64,000 nt of DNA from Oceanospirillaceae bacterium (GCA_024234265.1 JACKOM010000002.1:1-64000); one strand, 5' to 3'; shown: positions 16,663-24,357, counted from the stretch's first letter. The notes: generated by a model from the sequence alone, not told the origin. Numbers and translations: made by a program.

Positions 16663-17874
16663 TTAAAGTCCCGCCGCAGCCTTCAGCGCATCCACCTTGT
16701 CAGTACGTTCCCAGGTAAAGGCAGTAAAGGTCTTGCTCAGTTTCTCGCCGTTCACCACGTAGTGGTAAGTGTGCTCAAACGGCTCGCGGCCGAAGTGGCC
16801 GTAAGCGGCGGTCAGCTGGTACATAGGGTTGAGCAGTTCCAGCTGGTTCTGGATAGCGTAAGGGCGCAGGTCGAATACCTGACGTACTACTTTAGCCAGT
16901 TGCTGGTCGCTGAGTTTGCCGGTGCCAAAGCTGTTTACAGAAACAGAGGTAGGTTCCGCCACGCCGATGGCGTAAGAAACCTGGATTTCACAACGGTCAG
17001 CCAGGCCGGCGGCCACCACGTTTTTAGCCACATAACGGCCCATGTAGGCAGCGGAACGGTCCACTTTGGATGGATCTTTACCGGAGAAAGCACCACCGCC
17101 GTGGCGTGCCATACCGCCGTAGGAATCCACGATAATTTTACGGCCGGTCAGGCCGCAGTCGCCCACCGGGCCACCGATCACAAAGTTACCGGTTGGGTTG
17201 ATGTGGTACAGGGTGCCTTCATGCAGCCATTCTGCTGGCAGCACGTGTTTGATGATGTTTTCTTTCACTGCGGCGCGCAGATCATCCAGGCTGATTTCCG
17301 GATCGTGCTGGGTAGACAGTACTACCGCATCGATTTTCGGGCTGTCGCCTTCCCAGTTAATGGTTACCTGGGATTTAGCATCCGGGCGCAGCCAAGGCAG
17401 GGTGCCGTTGCGGCGCAGTTCAGACTGGCGTTTGCACAGCAGGTGCGCGTAATACAGCGGCGCAGGCATCAGGTTAGGGGTTTCGTTGGTGGCGTAACCG
17501 AACATCAGGCCCTGGTCACCGGCACCCTGATCTTCAGGTTTGGCGCGGTCCACACCCATGTTGATATCCACGGATTGTTTACCGATAGCGTTGAGCACCG
17601 CACAGGTCGCGCCGTCGAAGCCCACGTCGGAGCTGTTGTAACCAATGCCTTTGATCACATCACGTACTATGTCTTCTAAATCCACGTAACAGGAAGTGGT
17701 CACTTCACCGGCCACAATCGCCATACCGGTTTTAACCAAAGTTTCCACCGCCACACGGGCGTAAGGGTCGCGGGCAATAATCGCATCCAGTACCGCGTCA
17801 GAAATCTGGTCGGCAACCTTGTCCGGATGGCCTTCCGATACGGATTCGGAAGTAAAAATACTGTATTCGCTCAT
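16663..17874 (-). CDS. metK: S-adenosylmethionine synthetase MetK
   Basis: 403-aa enzyme that joins methionine and ATP to make SAM. Motifs include [21 protein letters not shown] at the N-terminus (substrate His/Asp), the second signature [19 protein letters not shown] (P-loop-like), and [10 protein letters not shown]. It is about 20 residues longer than E. coli MetK, with extra length in internal loops as seen in several gammaproteobacteria. It lies 38 bp downstream of the sahR-like regulator gene on the minus strand. The palindrome upstream of that regulator therefore probably controls metK too. Confidence 0.97.
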   Translation of the reverse strand: MSEYSIFTSESVSEGHPDKVADQISDAVLDAIIARDPYARVAVETLVKTGMAIVAGEVTTSCYVDLEDIVRDVIKGIGYNSSDVGFDGATCAVLNAIGKQSVDINMGVDRAKPEDQGAGDQGLMFGYATNETPNLMPAPLYYAHLLCKRQSELRRNGTLPWLRPDAKSQVTINWEGDSPKIDAVVLSTQHDPEISLDDLRAAVKENIIKHVLPAEWLHEGTLYHINPTGNFVIGGPVGDCGLTGRKIIVDSYGGMARHGGGAFSGKDPSKVDRSAAYMGRYVAKNVVAAGLADRCEIQVSYAIGVAEPTSVSVNSFGTGKLSDQQLAKVVRQVFDLRPYAIQNQLELLNPMYQLTAAYGHFGREPFEHTYHYVVNGEKLSKTFTAFTWERTDKVDALKAAAGL

Positions 17875-17912
17875 GCGGCAGTCCTTCTTAATTGTTGTTA
17901 GGGTCGCCCCGG

Positions 17913-18878
17913 TTATTGAGTTAACTGGCCCGGGGCCAGGGTTTTCTGAAACAGCTGAATCTGCACCTGAAAGCCATTACGCAGGCCGAGAAAAACCGGC
18001 GGCTGCGGGGCAAAGCCTGCACTGGTTGCCCATTGCAGTAATTCATCAGGGTCAAATCCTAACCAAAAATCTCCGCAGGCTTCGCGCACCCAATCCTGCT
18101 CGTGGGCGCACAGGTCGGTAATCACTAACCAGCCGTTGGTATTCAAAAGCTGCCAGCACTCGGCAAACAGCTCGGCGGGGGATGGAATGTGGTGCAACAC
18201 CATATTCACCGCCGCAAAATCCACCGTGAGGCCCTTGGCCAATAACGCCTGGGTATCACCGTGTACAAATTCGATATTGTTGAGGCCCGCCGATTGCGAG
18301 CGCGCCAGGGCCAGCATGGGCTCGGCAATATCCAGCGCATATACCTGATCAAACTGCTGGCTCAGGTAGGATAAAAACCCCCCTTTGCCCGGCCCGATTT
18401 CCAGGGCCGATTTACCGTGGGCCAGATGCAGCTGGTTTAACGCCTGCTGCAGGGTGGCCGCGTAATGCTGGTAACCGGCAATACGGTCAGTGACGGCATC
18501 CAGCTCATTGGCGTGCTCGGCAAAAAATTCCGCACATGCCTGCTGGCGCTCAGCGCGTATTTGCTGCAGGGCGCTGGCGTGTTGTTCGCTTAACGGCTGG
18601 GCATCCACCACCTGCAAAATGCCACGCTGCATGGGCATCAGCTCGCTGTCGCTGCTCAGCTGGCGGCGGTAAAACAGCATGTTGCCTTCGCGCCGCGGGC
18701 TTAACCACTGGCTCTGGGTCATCACCTTTAAGTGATGGCTTAAGGCCGACTGCTTCACTTGCAGCACACTGGCTAACTCACTGGCCGCCAGACTGTCGCG
18801 TTTCAATAAACGCAGTATGTCGAGGCGGATAGGGTCGGCACTTGCCTTGAGTACAGAGCTGAGCTGGGTATTTAACAT
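17913..18878 (-). CDS. ArsR-family regulator fused to a SAM-dependent methyltransferase domain (SahR-like)
   Basis: 321-aa two-domain protein when started at ATG 18878 ([16 protein letters not shown]). A further 43 residues are open upstream, but they run through the operator and are unlikely to be translated. Residues ~1-90 are an ArsR winged helix: [22 protein letters not shown], then the recognition helix [13 protein letters not shown]. Residues ~135-260 are a class I methyltransferase fold with motif [14 protein letters not shown] and VHGDTQALL. The known SahR regulators of the SAM cycle are ArsR-family repressors that sense SAH. Its place as first gene before metK and ahcY makes that role likely here, by context. 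Confidence 0.82.
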   Translation of the reverse strand: MLNTQLSSVLKASADPIRLDILRLLKRDSLAASELASVLQVKQSALSHHLKVMTQSQWLSPRREGNMLFYRRQLSSDSELMPMQRGILQVVDAQPLSEQHASALQQIRAERQQACAEFFAEHANELDAVTDRIAGYQHYAATLQQALNQLHLAHGKSALEIGPGKGGFLSYLSQQFDQVYALDIAEPMLALARSQSAGLNNIEFVHGDTQALLAKGLTVDFAAVNMVLHHIPSPAELFAECWQLLNTNGWLVITDLCAHEQDWVREACGDFWLGFDPDELLQWATSAGFAPQPPVFLGLRNGFQVQIQLFQKTLAPGQLTQ

Positions 18879-18885
18879 GGCGCAG

Positions 18886-18946
18886 AATGTAGCAGCGGAT
18901 CGGCTGGCTGGCAAATCTATTTCAAATATTTTTGAAATAGATTTGC
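18886..18946 (-). promoter_or_regulatory. Promoter and palindromic operator of the SAM-cycle operon
   Basis: A perfect palindrome with 16-bp arms (18911-18926 GCAAATCTATTTCAAA, four-base centre, 18931-18946) lies just upstream of the regulator gene. On the minus strand a -35 TTGCCA (18909-18914) overlaps its edge, followed by 17 bp and a -10 TACATT (18886-18891). That would start transcription at about 18879, next to ATG 18878, implying a leaderless or nearly leaderless message; no Shine-Dalgarno is visible. Binding by the SahR-like protein is inference. Confidence 0.7.
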
Positions 18947-19092
18947 TGGTCTGGGGACTGGAAGCTAGAAGCTGGACGCTGGACGCTGGTGCGATAGTCA
19001 AAAACAATCAGCGCCAGAGAAATTACTCATTTCACCCATCACTGGCGCGGGCCTATCTTAAACCCGTCACCGCCAGATAAAGGGGAAACATA

Positions 19093-19224
19093 ATGGCCAA
19101 GGTAAAAAGCATTATCAGTGAAATCATCAAAACCAAACCCGCAGCGCAAAATGCACAGCCGGTATGTAATTACGCCGATAATTATTACGGTGATCGGGTG
19201 TGTACCCTGCAGGTGAAGTCTTAA
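19093..19224 (+). CDS. Small ORF, 43 aa, function unknown
   Basis: ATG 19093 is preceded by AAGGGG seven bases upstream, and the frame runs to TAA 19222-19224. The predicted peptide starts MAKVKSIISEIIKTK, has a middle with two Cys (PVCNYADNYYGDRVCTL) and ends QVKS. It has no signal or membrane segment. A strong hairpin follows directly, which supports a short transcription unit. It is divergent from the sahR-like gene, so its promoter lies near the operator region. I do not recognise a family. Confidence 0.45.
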   Translation: MAKVKSIISEIIKTKPAAQNAQPVCNYADNYYGDRVCTLQVKS

Positions 19225-19235
19225 AGAAGATAAAG

Positions 19236-19259
19236 CCCAGCCGGCGCGTGCCGGCTGGG
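19236..19259. terminator. Hairpin after the 43-aa ORF
   Basis: CCCAGCCGGC (19236-19245) pairs perfectly with GCCGGCTGGG (19250-19259) around a four-base loop. An A-rich stretch precedes it, giving a T-rich tail only for the minus-strand reading. As a plus-strand terminator it is weak on the T-tract but strong on the stem. Confidence 0.55.
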
Positions 19260-19386
19260 TAAGTGCCATTACGCATAGCGACGTTTTAATTATTATTCTG
19301 ATGGACGATTCAGAATATCGCTTTTGGCAGGTAGTATTGGTGCCTTAAGTGAATATTTCCAACCGCTTCATGGATGATACCGGGTG

Positions 19387-20065
19387 ATGCTGATTAATAA
19401 ATTAACCCTGCATATTTATGTTCTTTTGCTTGTAACCTTTTTCCCTGTCAACGGATGGGGCGAAATATATAAATGGGTCGATAAGCATGGGCAGACGCAT
19501 TTTAGTGATAAAAGAAATGCTGCTGATAATAACGCAGTAAAAGAACGGGGTGCGCTTAGTGAGCAGGATTCTAAAGCGCGTTCGGACTTATTGAACTCAG
19601 AAATAGGGGTGGTTCTTTTAAAGCAAGTTAATCATGGTAAGTATTATCAATATATGCCTGAGGGAGCTTTATCGAACTTTCGGATAGTGGTGGTTAATCA
19701 CGGGATGTTTAGTGAGGGTGAAACCGCTGAGGCATCCGCTGCTGCAACATTAAAAGCGTGGAAGCGTTTTGCGAATAAACACAAAATTACATTGATTGCC
19801 CATAGCGTATGATAATCACAATTATGCAGTGACAAGCGAGGGTGATGGCATTAGGGTGGGTATCGAGGGTTGTTTGGTTGAAGTAGGTGCGGATATATTT
19901 TGCACGAAATTATAAACGAATCAAATTGGCATTAAGTGGATTTGATGGGCGTTTTTATTTATCTGGCCATTCTGCGGGTGCGCAATTTGCCAATCGCTAC
20001 CTGGTGCGTCATCCGGATCGGGTAATTCAGCCGCCTTTAGTGCTCCTGCCTGGTTTGCGCAACCC
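19387..20065 (+). pseudogene. Decayed DUF4124 / alpha-beta hydrolase gene
   Basis: The first frame (19387-19812) encodes a signal peptide ending near NGWG, then a DUF4124 start, EIYKWVDKHGQTHFSDKRNA, and IVVVNHGMFSEGE, which resembles the first strand of a hydrolase. A frameshift near 19805 ends it. The reading continues in another frame as AYDNHNYAVTSEGDGIRVG. It then shifts again to a frame holding the nucleophile elbow FYLSGHSAGAQFANRYLVRHPDRV. The catalytic Asp and His regions are missing because the sequence runs into an unrelated minus-strand gene at 20066. I read it as one secreted hydrolase gene broken by at least two frameshifts and a 3' truncation. Confidence 0.75.
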
Positions 20066-20425
20066 TCAGATGCTTGTCACCGTATGGCATGGGGCAGCGT
20101 CAATTTGCAATTCGCGCTGGCCGGGCTGATATTTAATTTCTATCCAGAGGCTTTTGATAAGTCTGGTTGTTGTGCCATCTCTGTAGCGTGTTGGTGGATC
20201 AATAGTAAATTGACGAACAACGCTTAATTTTGGTAGAAATTCTTTTATCACGGCATCAAAAATTTCTTTGTTAGAGATATTCTGGTCGCCAAGGTTGTAT
20301 GTATAAGTAACTGTTGTTGCGTTAAAGCCTGATTCGACTGGTTTAATCTGGGTAGGTTGGCAGCCGCTGATGATGAAAGTTGATGCTGCCATTGCTCCCA
20401 ATGCCAGTCGTTTAATGAGTTGCAT
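20066..20425 (-). CDS. Small lipoprotein, function unknown
   Basis: 119-aa protein with a lipoprotein signal peptide, MQLIKRLALGAMAASTFIISGCQ, lipobox ISGC and acyl-Cys at residue 22. A GAAAGGA ribosome site lies shortly before ATG 20425. The mature part (GFNATTVTYTYNLGDQ, then IFDAVIKEFLPKL and RLIKSLWIEIKYQPGQRELQID) is a small mixed alpha/beta domain that I do not recognise. The 3' end abuts the truncated hydrolase pseudogene, so a rearrangement happened here and the C-terminus may be altered. Positions 20426-20599 contain no gene, only an 11-bp inverted repeat (20508-20518 and 20569-20579). Confidence 0.65.
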   Translation of the reverse strand: MQLIKRLALGAMAASTFIISGCQPTQIKPVESGFNATTVTYTYNLGDQNISNKEIFDAVIKEFLPKLSVVRQFTIDPPTRYRDGTTTRLIKSLWIEIKYQPGQRELQIDAAPCHTVTSI

Positions 20426-20599
20426 ATCGAAATCCTTTCGGTAGTTTGCGTTTAGAAGGCTTGGGGATGATAGGGAGGCTGTTTAATCTCTGCAATTGAT
20501 GTCGTGTAAGAAAATAATCCGTATTTGTTTGGTATTTGTGCAGTGCTAGTGCGATGTAATTAGGTTCTATTATTTTCTTGATCTAGGTTGTCTCAACAC

Positions 20600-21499
20600 T
20601 TACTCCGCAAACCTTGTTTTAAAAAACTCCAGAAATGCACGCACTTTGGCCGGCATCTGAATGCGGCTGGAGTACATGGCAAACACTTCTTCCACCGGCA
20701 AACCTTCTATTTCAATCTGCTGTTCGGGCATTAGTTGCAGTAATTTGCCGCTGTTTAATTCCTGCTGAATTAATAAATCCGGTAATACGCTGAAACCTGT
20801 GCCCTGTACTGTGGCGCTGATAATCGCCGCCACGGAATTGGAGGTCAGGCGCGCATTCAGGTTAATGCTGTATAACTCCTGTTTGTGGCTGAACAGGGTT
20901 TTGGTGAATTTATCAAATACGATAAAACTGTGGTTGTGCAGATCGGCGGGGGTTTTTGGCTGGCCGGCCTGTGCAAGGTAATCTGGGCTGGCGCAGAGCA
21001 ATAATTTCACCTTGCAGAAGGGGATGGCGATATAACTGCTGTCCGCCGGGCGCCCCACGCGAATCACTAAATCCAGGCGTTCTTCCACCATGTCCTGGCG
21101 GCTGTCATTGCAGAATAATTCCAGGCGGATATCCGGGTAGGTGCGCATAAATTCCCCCAAATGCGGGGCAATTTTCGCTTCCACCCAGGTGTGGGGTGCG
21201 CTGACGCGCAATAAACCGGCGGGCTGTTCTTTAAAACCGCTGATGGCCTGGCTGGCTTCAGTGACAGCACGCTGAATTAAACGGGCTTTTTCATAATAAA
21301 TTTGCCCGGCTTCGGTCAGGCTTAAATTGCGGGTAGTGCGTTGCAGCAGGCGCACCCCCAGTTGGTTTTCCAGCGCATTGATCTGGCGTGAAACCGAAGG
21401 TTGCGAAAGGCCAAGGCGGCGCGCACTTTCTGAAAAACTGCCACTCTCCACCACACTCACAAAGGTTTGCATGGCAGACAGCAGGGGGGATTCATCCAT
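20600..21499 (-). CDS. LysR-family transcriptional regulator
   Basis: 299-aa LysR regulator. The N-terminal helix-turn-helix is clear (FVSVVESGSFSESARRLGLS, QPSVSRQINALENQLGVRLL). The effector-binding domain from about residue 90 matches the CrgA-like type, with DIRLELFCNDSRQDMVEERLDLVIRVG and GTGFSVLPDLLI. It is divergent from the short-chain dehydrogenase gene at 21627 with a 127-bp shared intergenic region. That is the classic arrangement for a LysR protein controlling its neighbour and itself. The effector cannot be told from sequence. Confidence 0.93.
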   Translation of the reverse strand: MDESPLLSAMQTFVSVVESGSFSESARRLGLSQPSVSRQINALENQLGVRLLQRTTRNLSLTEAGQIYYEKARLIQRAVTEASQAISGFKEQPAGLLRVSAPHTWVEAKIAPHLGEFMRTYPDIRLELFCNDSRQDMVEERLDLVIRVGRPADSSYIAIPFCKVKLLLCASPDYLAQAGQPKTPADLHNHSFIVFDKFTKTLFSHKQELYSINLNARLTSNSVAAIISATVQGTGFSVLPDLLIQQELNSGKLLQLMPEQQIEIEGLPVEEVFAMYSSRIQMPAKVRAFLEFFKTRFAE

Positions 21500-21626
21500 G
21501 ATCTGGCCTTATCTATTCATTTTGCGTATGGATACTATGCAATAACGGGTGATTATCAAACAATTTGTACAAGATCATACTGGGCCGGTCGATAAAAGGT
21601 GGCCAGGCCACAACAAGGAGCGGGAT

Positions 21627-22364
21627 ATGACATTCAGTGTGCAAGGTAAGGTAGCGCTGGTAACCGGCGCCAACCGCGGTATTGGTGAAGGTTTTGTGCA
21701 AACCCTGTTACAGGCCGGGGCCAAAACCATCTATGCGGCGGCGCGGGATATCAGCAGCGTGCAGCATTTGGTGAATCTGGCACCCTCAGTGGTGAAAGCC
21801 GTGGCGCTGGATGTTACCAAACCCGGGCAAATTATCGCCCTGGCCAGTGAAATTACAGAGCTGGATATGCTGGTGAATAACGCCGGTATTATTGACCCGG
21901 CGCGCAGTGCCGCCGCCGATGCCATTGCCTTTGCCCGCCAGGAAATGGAAGTGAATTTATTTGGCCCCATGCAGCTCACCAGCGCGTTAATTCCGCTATT
22001 AAAACAATCTGCCCAGGGGGTGATTATTAATATTTCATCCATTGCCGCGATCAGTAATTTCCCGTCGATTGGCACCTATTCCATCAGCAAAGCAGCGATG
22101 CATTCTTACACCGAAGGCCTGCGTGCGGATTTAAGTGGCGACGGTATTTTAGTGGCGGAAGTCTGCCCCGGCCCAACCGATACACGCATGGCGGCGGGTA
22201 TGGATATGTTAAAACCTGCACCTGCCACAGTTGCGCAAAAAACCTTTGCCGCACTGGCTGCCGGGCAACTGGAAATATTCCCGGATGATTTTGCGAAAAA
22301 TATGTATGCGCTGTTCCGCGATGCACCGCAGAAATTGGCCAGTACCTTTGCGCAAATGGGGTGA
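21627..22364 (+). CDS. Short-chain dehydrogenase/reductase (SDR)
   Basis: 245-aa classical SDR. Visible motifs are the Rossmann glycine loop VTGANRGIGEG near residues 14-24, NNAG, and the catalytic Ser plus YSISK (Tyr-x-x-x-Lys). A good AAGGAG ribosome site (21615-21620) lies six bases before ATG 21627, so I reject the 26-residue upstream extension from 21549. The C-terminal region with EVCPGPTDTRMAAG is typical of SDRs of the KR/benzil-reductase-like branch. Substrate is unknown. Likely controlled by the divergent LysR gene; an intrinsic terminator follows at 22400. Confidence 0.92.
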   Translation: MTFSVQGKVALVTGANRGIGEGFVQTLLQAGAKTIYAAARDISSVQHLVNLAPSVVKAVALDVTKPGQIIALASEITELDMLVNNAGIIDPARSAAADAIAFARQEMEVNLFGPMQLTSALIPLLKQSAQGVIINISSIAAISNFPSIGTYSISKAAMHSYTEGLRADLSGDGILVAEVCPGPTDTRMAAGMDMLKPAPATVAQKTFAALAAGQLEIFPDDFAKNMYALFRDAPQKLASTFAQMG

Positions 22365-22399
22365 TTTATTGAGTGTAAAGTTGCGAGTTGTGCAGCTGT

Positions 22400-22430
22400 A
22401 AATAAGAGCCTCTGTTGAGGCTCTTATTTT
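22400..22430 (+). terminator. Intrinsic terminator after the SDR gene
   Basis: AAATAAGAGCCTC (22400-22412) pairs perfectly with GAGGCTCTTATTT (22417-22429) around TGTT, followed by further T residues. It works in the plus direction and ends the SDR transcript before the repeat region. Confidence 0.9.
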
Positions 22431-22545
22431 ATAAGCTATAGATGCAGCCATCGTTTGTGATGGCCCCCAATGAAAGCCGAGGGCCTGTGCCCGGCACGGG
22501 TATAAGACCCCCAAGAAAGAACCTTTGTAATTCTGTAGTGGTCGG

Positions 22546-22795
22546 AATTAAACCGGCTTTTCTCTTTCTGGGAAGGGACTTCCCAGGCCCTTCCTTCGCT
22601 CACACTGCTGCTTGTTCCCGATTTTTTATTCACGCCATCACGCCCACGCGCCATGGGGCATCCATGCCCTGCTTCGCCGGCGCTTTGTCAGCATCCATGC
22701 TGACTGCGGGCTATGTCGCTTTAAAAAACCGGCGCAGCAAGTTCGCATTAAGTGTTCTGAATGAACACCGTGGTAAATCTGCACAAGAAAACTTT
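22546..22795 (+). repeat. Dispersed ~240-bp repeat, copy B
   Basis: This copy reads, in order, TTTCTGGGAAGGGACTTCCC, CACACTGCTGCTTGTTCCCG, CCCACGCGCCATGGG, CTTCGCCGGCGCTTTG, the palindrome GTCAGCATCCATGCTGAC, AAACCGGCGCAGCAAGTTCG, and a tail containing GTGTTCTGA and CCGTGGTAAATCTGC. It is almost identical to 23076-23315 and close to the reversed copies at 1-156 and 32491-32731. An open frame exists on the minus strand but matches nothing outside the repeat. The spacers 22431-22545 and 22796-22877 hold no recognisable gene. Confidence 0.9.
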
Positions 22796-22877
22796 AATGC
22801 GGGAATAATTTTTCGACGCTATTTACCGATGCAATTGCCGTTTGTGATGGGCACAAAATGAACGCTCAAGGGCGCCG

Positions 22878-22980
22878 AAACGCAAACAAAAAACACGCCC
22901 GAGCCAGCATGGATGCTGGCGAAGCGAGGGAACCCAGGGCAGGATGCCCCATAGCGCGGGGGCGAGTGTTTTTTGTTGGA
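22878..22980. repeat. Palindromic element C between repeat copies
   Basis: An imperfect palindrome about 100 bp long. CAAACAAAAAACACGCCCG at the left is mirrored by GGGCGAGTGTTTTTTGTTGG at the right. Inside is the hairpin CCAGCATGGATGCTGG and an AGGATGCCCCAT block that also occurs in the ~240-bp family. The adjoining CCCGGTTGCGTTCAAAG (about 22992-23008) recurs inverted near 213-226 beside copy A. It seems a relative or companion of that family. Confidence 0.6.
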
Positions 22981-23075
22981 GTGAGGACTAACGCCCGGTT
23001 GCGTTCAAAGCAGGGGCGTGGGGGCAAGACCCCCACATAAGCCAATTTTATTGCGGTGATGCTGAATTAAACGAC

Positions 23076-23315
23076 TTTTAAACCCCGTTTTTTCTTTCTG
23101 GGAAGGGACTTCCCAGACCCTTCCTTCGCTCACACTGCTGCTTGTTCCCGATTTTTTATTCACGCCATTACGCCCACGCGCCATGGGACGTCCTGTCCTG
23201 CTTCGCCGGCGCTTTGTCAGCATCCATGCTGACTACGGGCGATGTCGCTTTAAAAAACCGGCGCAGCAAGTTCGCATTTGGTGTTCTGAGTTAATGCCGT
23301 GGTAAATCTGCGCAA
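23076..23315 (+). repeat. Dispersed ~240-bp repeat, copy D
   Basis: Same orientation and landmark order as copy B, with only scattered differences (for example GGGACGTCCTGTCC where B has GGGGCATCCATGCC). Copies B and D lie about 530 bp apart in direct orientation. Together with element C they fill the gene-free stretch 22365-23510. No protein-coding signal consistent with a conserved gene is visible in it. Confidence 0.9.
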
Positions 23316-23510
23316 ATAAAAAACAGTGGGTGTCGAAAACGTATTCGGAAATACTCTTTGGAGTTTATTTCACTGCACTCAATCGCAGATCGTTTATGCA
23401 TTGCTGACATTTGAAGCGTACTTTGTTGGTGATATTGCGGAATTTCATAACCGCTGGTAGTGTAGCTGCCTCCCAAATCTGTAATTTTTATAAAGGCGTG
23501 GAGAGTTAAC

Positions 23511-23626
23511 GCGCATACGCGTTTTTCCGCTTTCCCAACAAAAAAAACAGGTATGGTGTTTTCAATAAAAATAAGGGGATAGGTTGTTTTTTTAAAGCCT
23601 GTCGTAATGGAAAAGCGCGCATGCGC
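23511..23626. repeat. Inverted repeat just upstream of the cassette
   Basis: GCGCATACGCGTTTTTCC (23511-23528) and GGAAAAGCGCGCATGCGC (23609-23626) are inverted copies with three mismatches. Between them, A-rich and T-rich tracts (AACAAAAAAAACA and GGTTGTTTTTTT) can extend the pairing. The element ends 13 bp before the left cassette boundary. Confidence 0.6.
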
Positions 23627-23639
23627 ATGAATAAAGCTG

Positions 23640-24225
23640 TTATGATCAAATAAGGATGTCTATGAGATTGTTTATCGGTCTTTTCATGTTGAGTTTTATG
23701 GCTAATGCATCTGGGAAACCAGCATGGCTAGGAGTATTTACAACAGACAATTATCCAGTAAGTGGTTGTATGATCGTCAAGGCTGGTACTTACATTCAGC
23801 ATTCCAGTTCAGGCTACGAGTTTCAGCCTCAAGATTTGAATGATAAAAACTCGTATATAAATGCAATTCAAGAGTTGCAATATTCCAACGCAATTGCATC
23901 GTTTGCTCAAAAAAATGGATTTAACGCTATAGTTGGTTATCAATTCAATGTTTACGGTGGTTTTGATTCATACAATGGTAACGTAACAAATGGAAAAATG
24001 GGCATAGGGTTATTTTATGCCGTAGCGAGAGGAACTCCAGTAACAGTAGAGTGTAAATAATAGTGATAAATTAATTCTGCCAAGATTTTAATTGTGGTCG
24101 TTGGGGTAGATTTGCTCATAACAATCGCATCAATGTTGACCTTCACTACTTGGCTAAAATTTATTATTACGCTACGCTGCATTTTAATAAATTTAATCCA
24201 ATCCGTTCGGCAGGTTATGCGGGCG
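23640..24225 (+). mobile_element. Lone integron-type gene cassette (586 bp)
   Basis: The segment has the design of an integron cassette: a single ORF starting 22 bp from the left boundary, with its own ribosome site, followed by an attC site. The left junction reads GTTATGA (23639-23645), the exact reverse complement of TCATAAC (24116-24122) in the attC. That is what is expected when a circular cassette opens between G and TT. The right junction is G|TT at 24225-24226. No integrase or neighbouring cassette lies in the window, so this looks like insertion at a secondary site or a relic of an integron. Confidence 0.72.
23662..24060 (+). CDS. Cassette-borne secreted protein of unknown function
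   Basis: 132-aa protein from ATG 23662. The upstream in-frame ATG 23656 overlaps the AAGGA ribosome site, so the second ATG is preferred. A Sec signal peptide (MRLFIGLFMLSFMANASG) is followed by a short domain: GVFTTDNYPVSGCMIVKAGT, then INAIQELQYSNAIASFAQKNG and FNAIVGYQFNVYGG. The ending NAIxxFAQKNGFNAIVG vaguely recalls YbjQ-like proteins, but I do not assign it. The gene is AT-rich relative to the core genome, sits alone, and is the sole ORF of the cassette. Cassette proteins of this kind are usually of unknown function. Confidence 0.8.
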   Translation: MRLFIGLFMLSFMANASGKPAWLGVFTTDNYPVSGCMIVKAGTYIQHSSSGYEFQPQDLNDKNSYINAIQELQYSNAIASFAQKNGFNAIVGYQFNVYGGFDSYNGNVTNGKMGIGLFYAVARGTPVTVECK

Positions 24226-24231
24226 TTCTCG
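24116..24231 (+). other. attC recombination site
   Basis: Outer boxes: TCATAAC (24116-24122) and the G|TT triplet at 24225-24227. Inner boxes: GCATCAA (24127-24133) and TTATGC (24215-24220) pair except for one extra base (C24131), the extrahelical base known from attC sites. Spacers are four bases on each side. The centre is an imperfect palindrome: TTGG (24150-24153) with CCAA (24198-24201), and AAATTTATTA (24157-24166) with TAATAAATTT (24185-24194). These features together match folded attC structure. Confidence 0.75.
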
Positions 24232-24303
24232 GTTTTTTAGCTGTTTAAATCCTACATAGAATATCCGTAAAAAACTGTTCTAAATTAACGCCGCAGCCCA
24301 AAC

Positions 24304-24340
24304 AAAAAAGCCCTGAATGTTTTTCATTCAGGGCTTTTTT
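24304..24340. terminator. Bidirectional intrinsic terminator
   Basis: AAAAAAGCCCTGAATG (24304-24319) pairs with CATTCAGGGCTTTTTT (24325-24340) around five T residues. It has T-tracts on both strands and lies just past the chitinase stop, so it serves the minus-strand chitinase gene and blocks reading from the cassette side. Apart from this and the attC, 24061-24357 holds nothing recognisable. Confidence 0.92.
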
Positions 24341-24357
24341 ATTAACGCTTTTTCTAT

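Noticed and set aside
16549..17679. 376-aa plus-strand open frame opposite metK
   Set aside because: It is a shadow of metK: His/Val-rich with no ribosome site or recognisable domain.
18879..19007. N-terminal extension of the SahR-like protein by 43 residues
   Set aside because: It would be encoded across the perfect palindrome and promoter, has no ribosome site, and does not resemble ArsR proteins; the family-like start is at 18878.
23505..23645. A second attC site upstream of the cassette
   Set aside because: AAC and GTT triplets exist near the hairpin ends, but the spacer lengths are unequal and the inner boxes with an extra base are missing.
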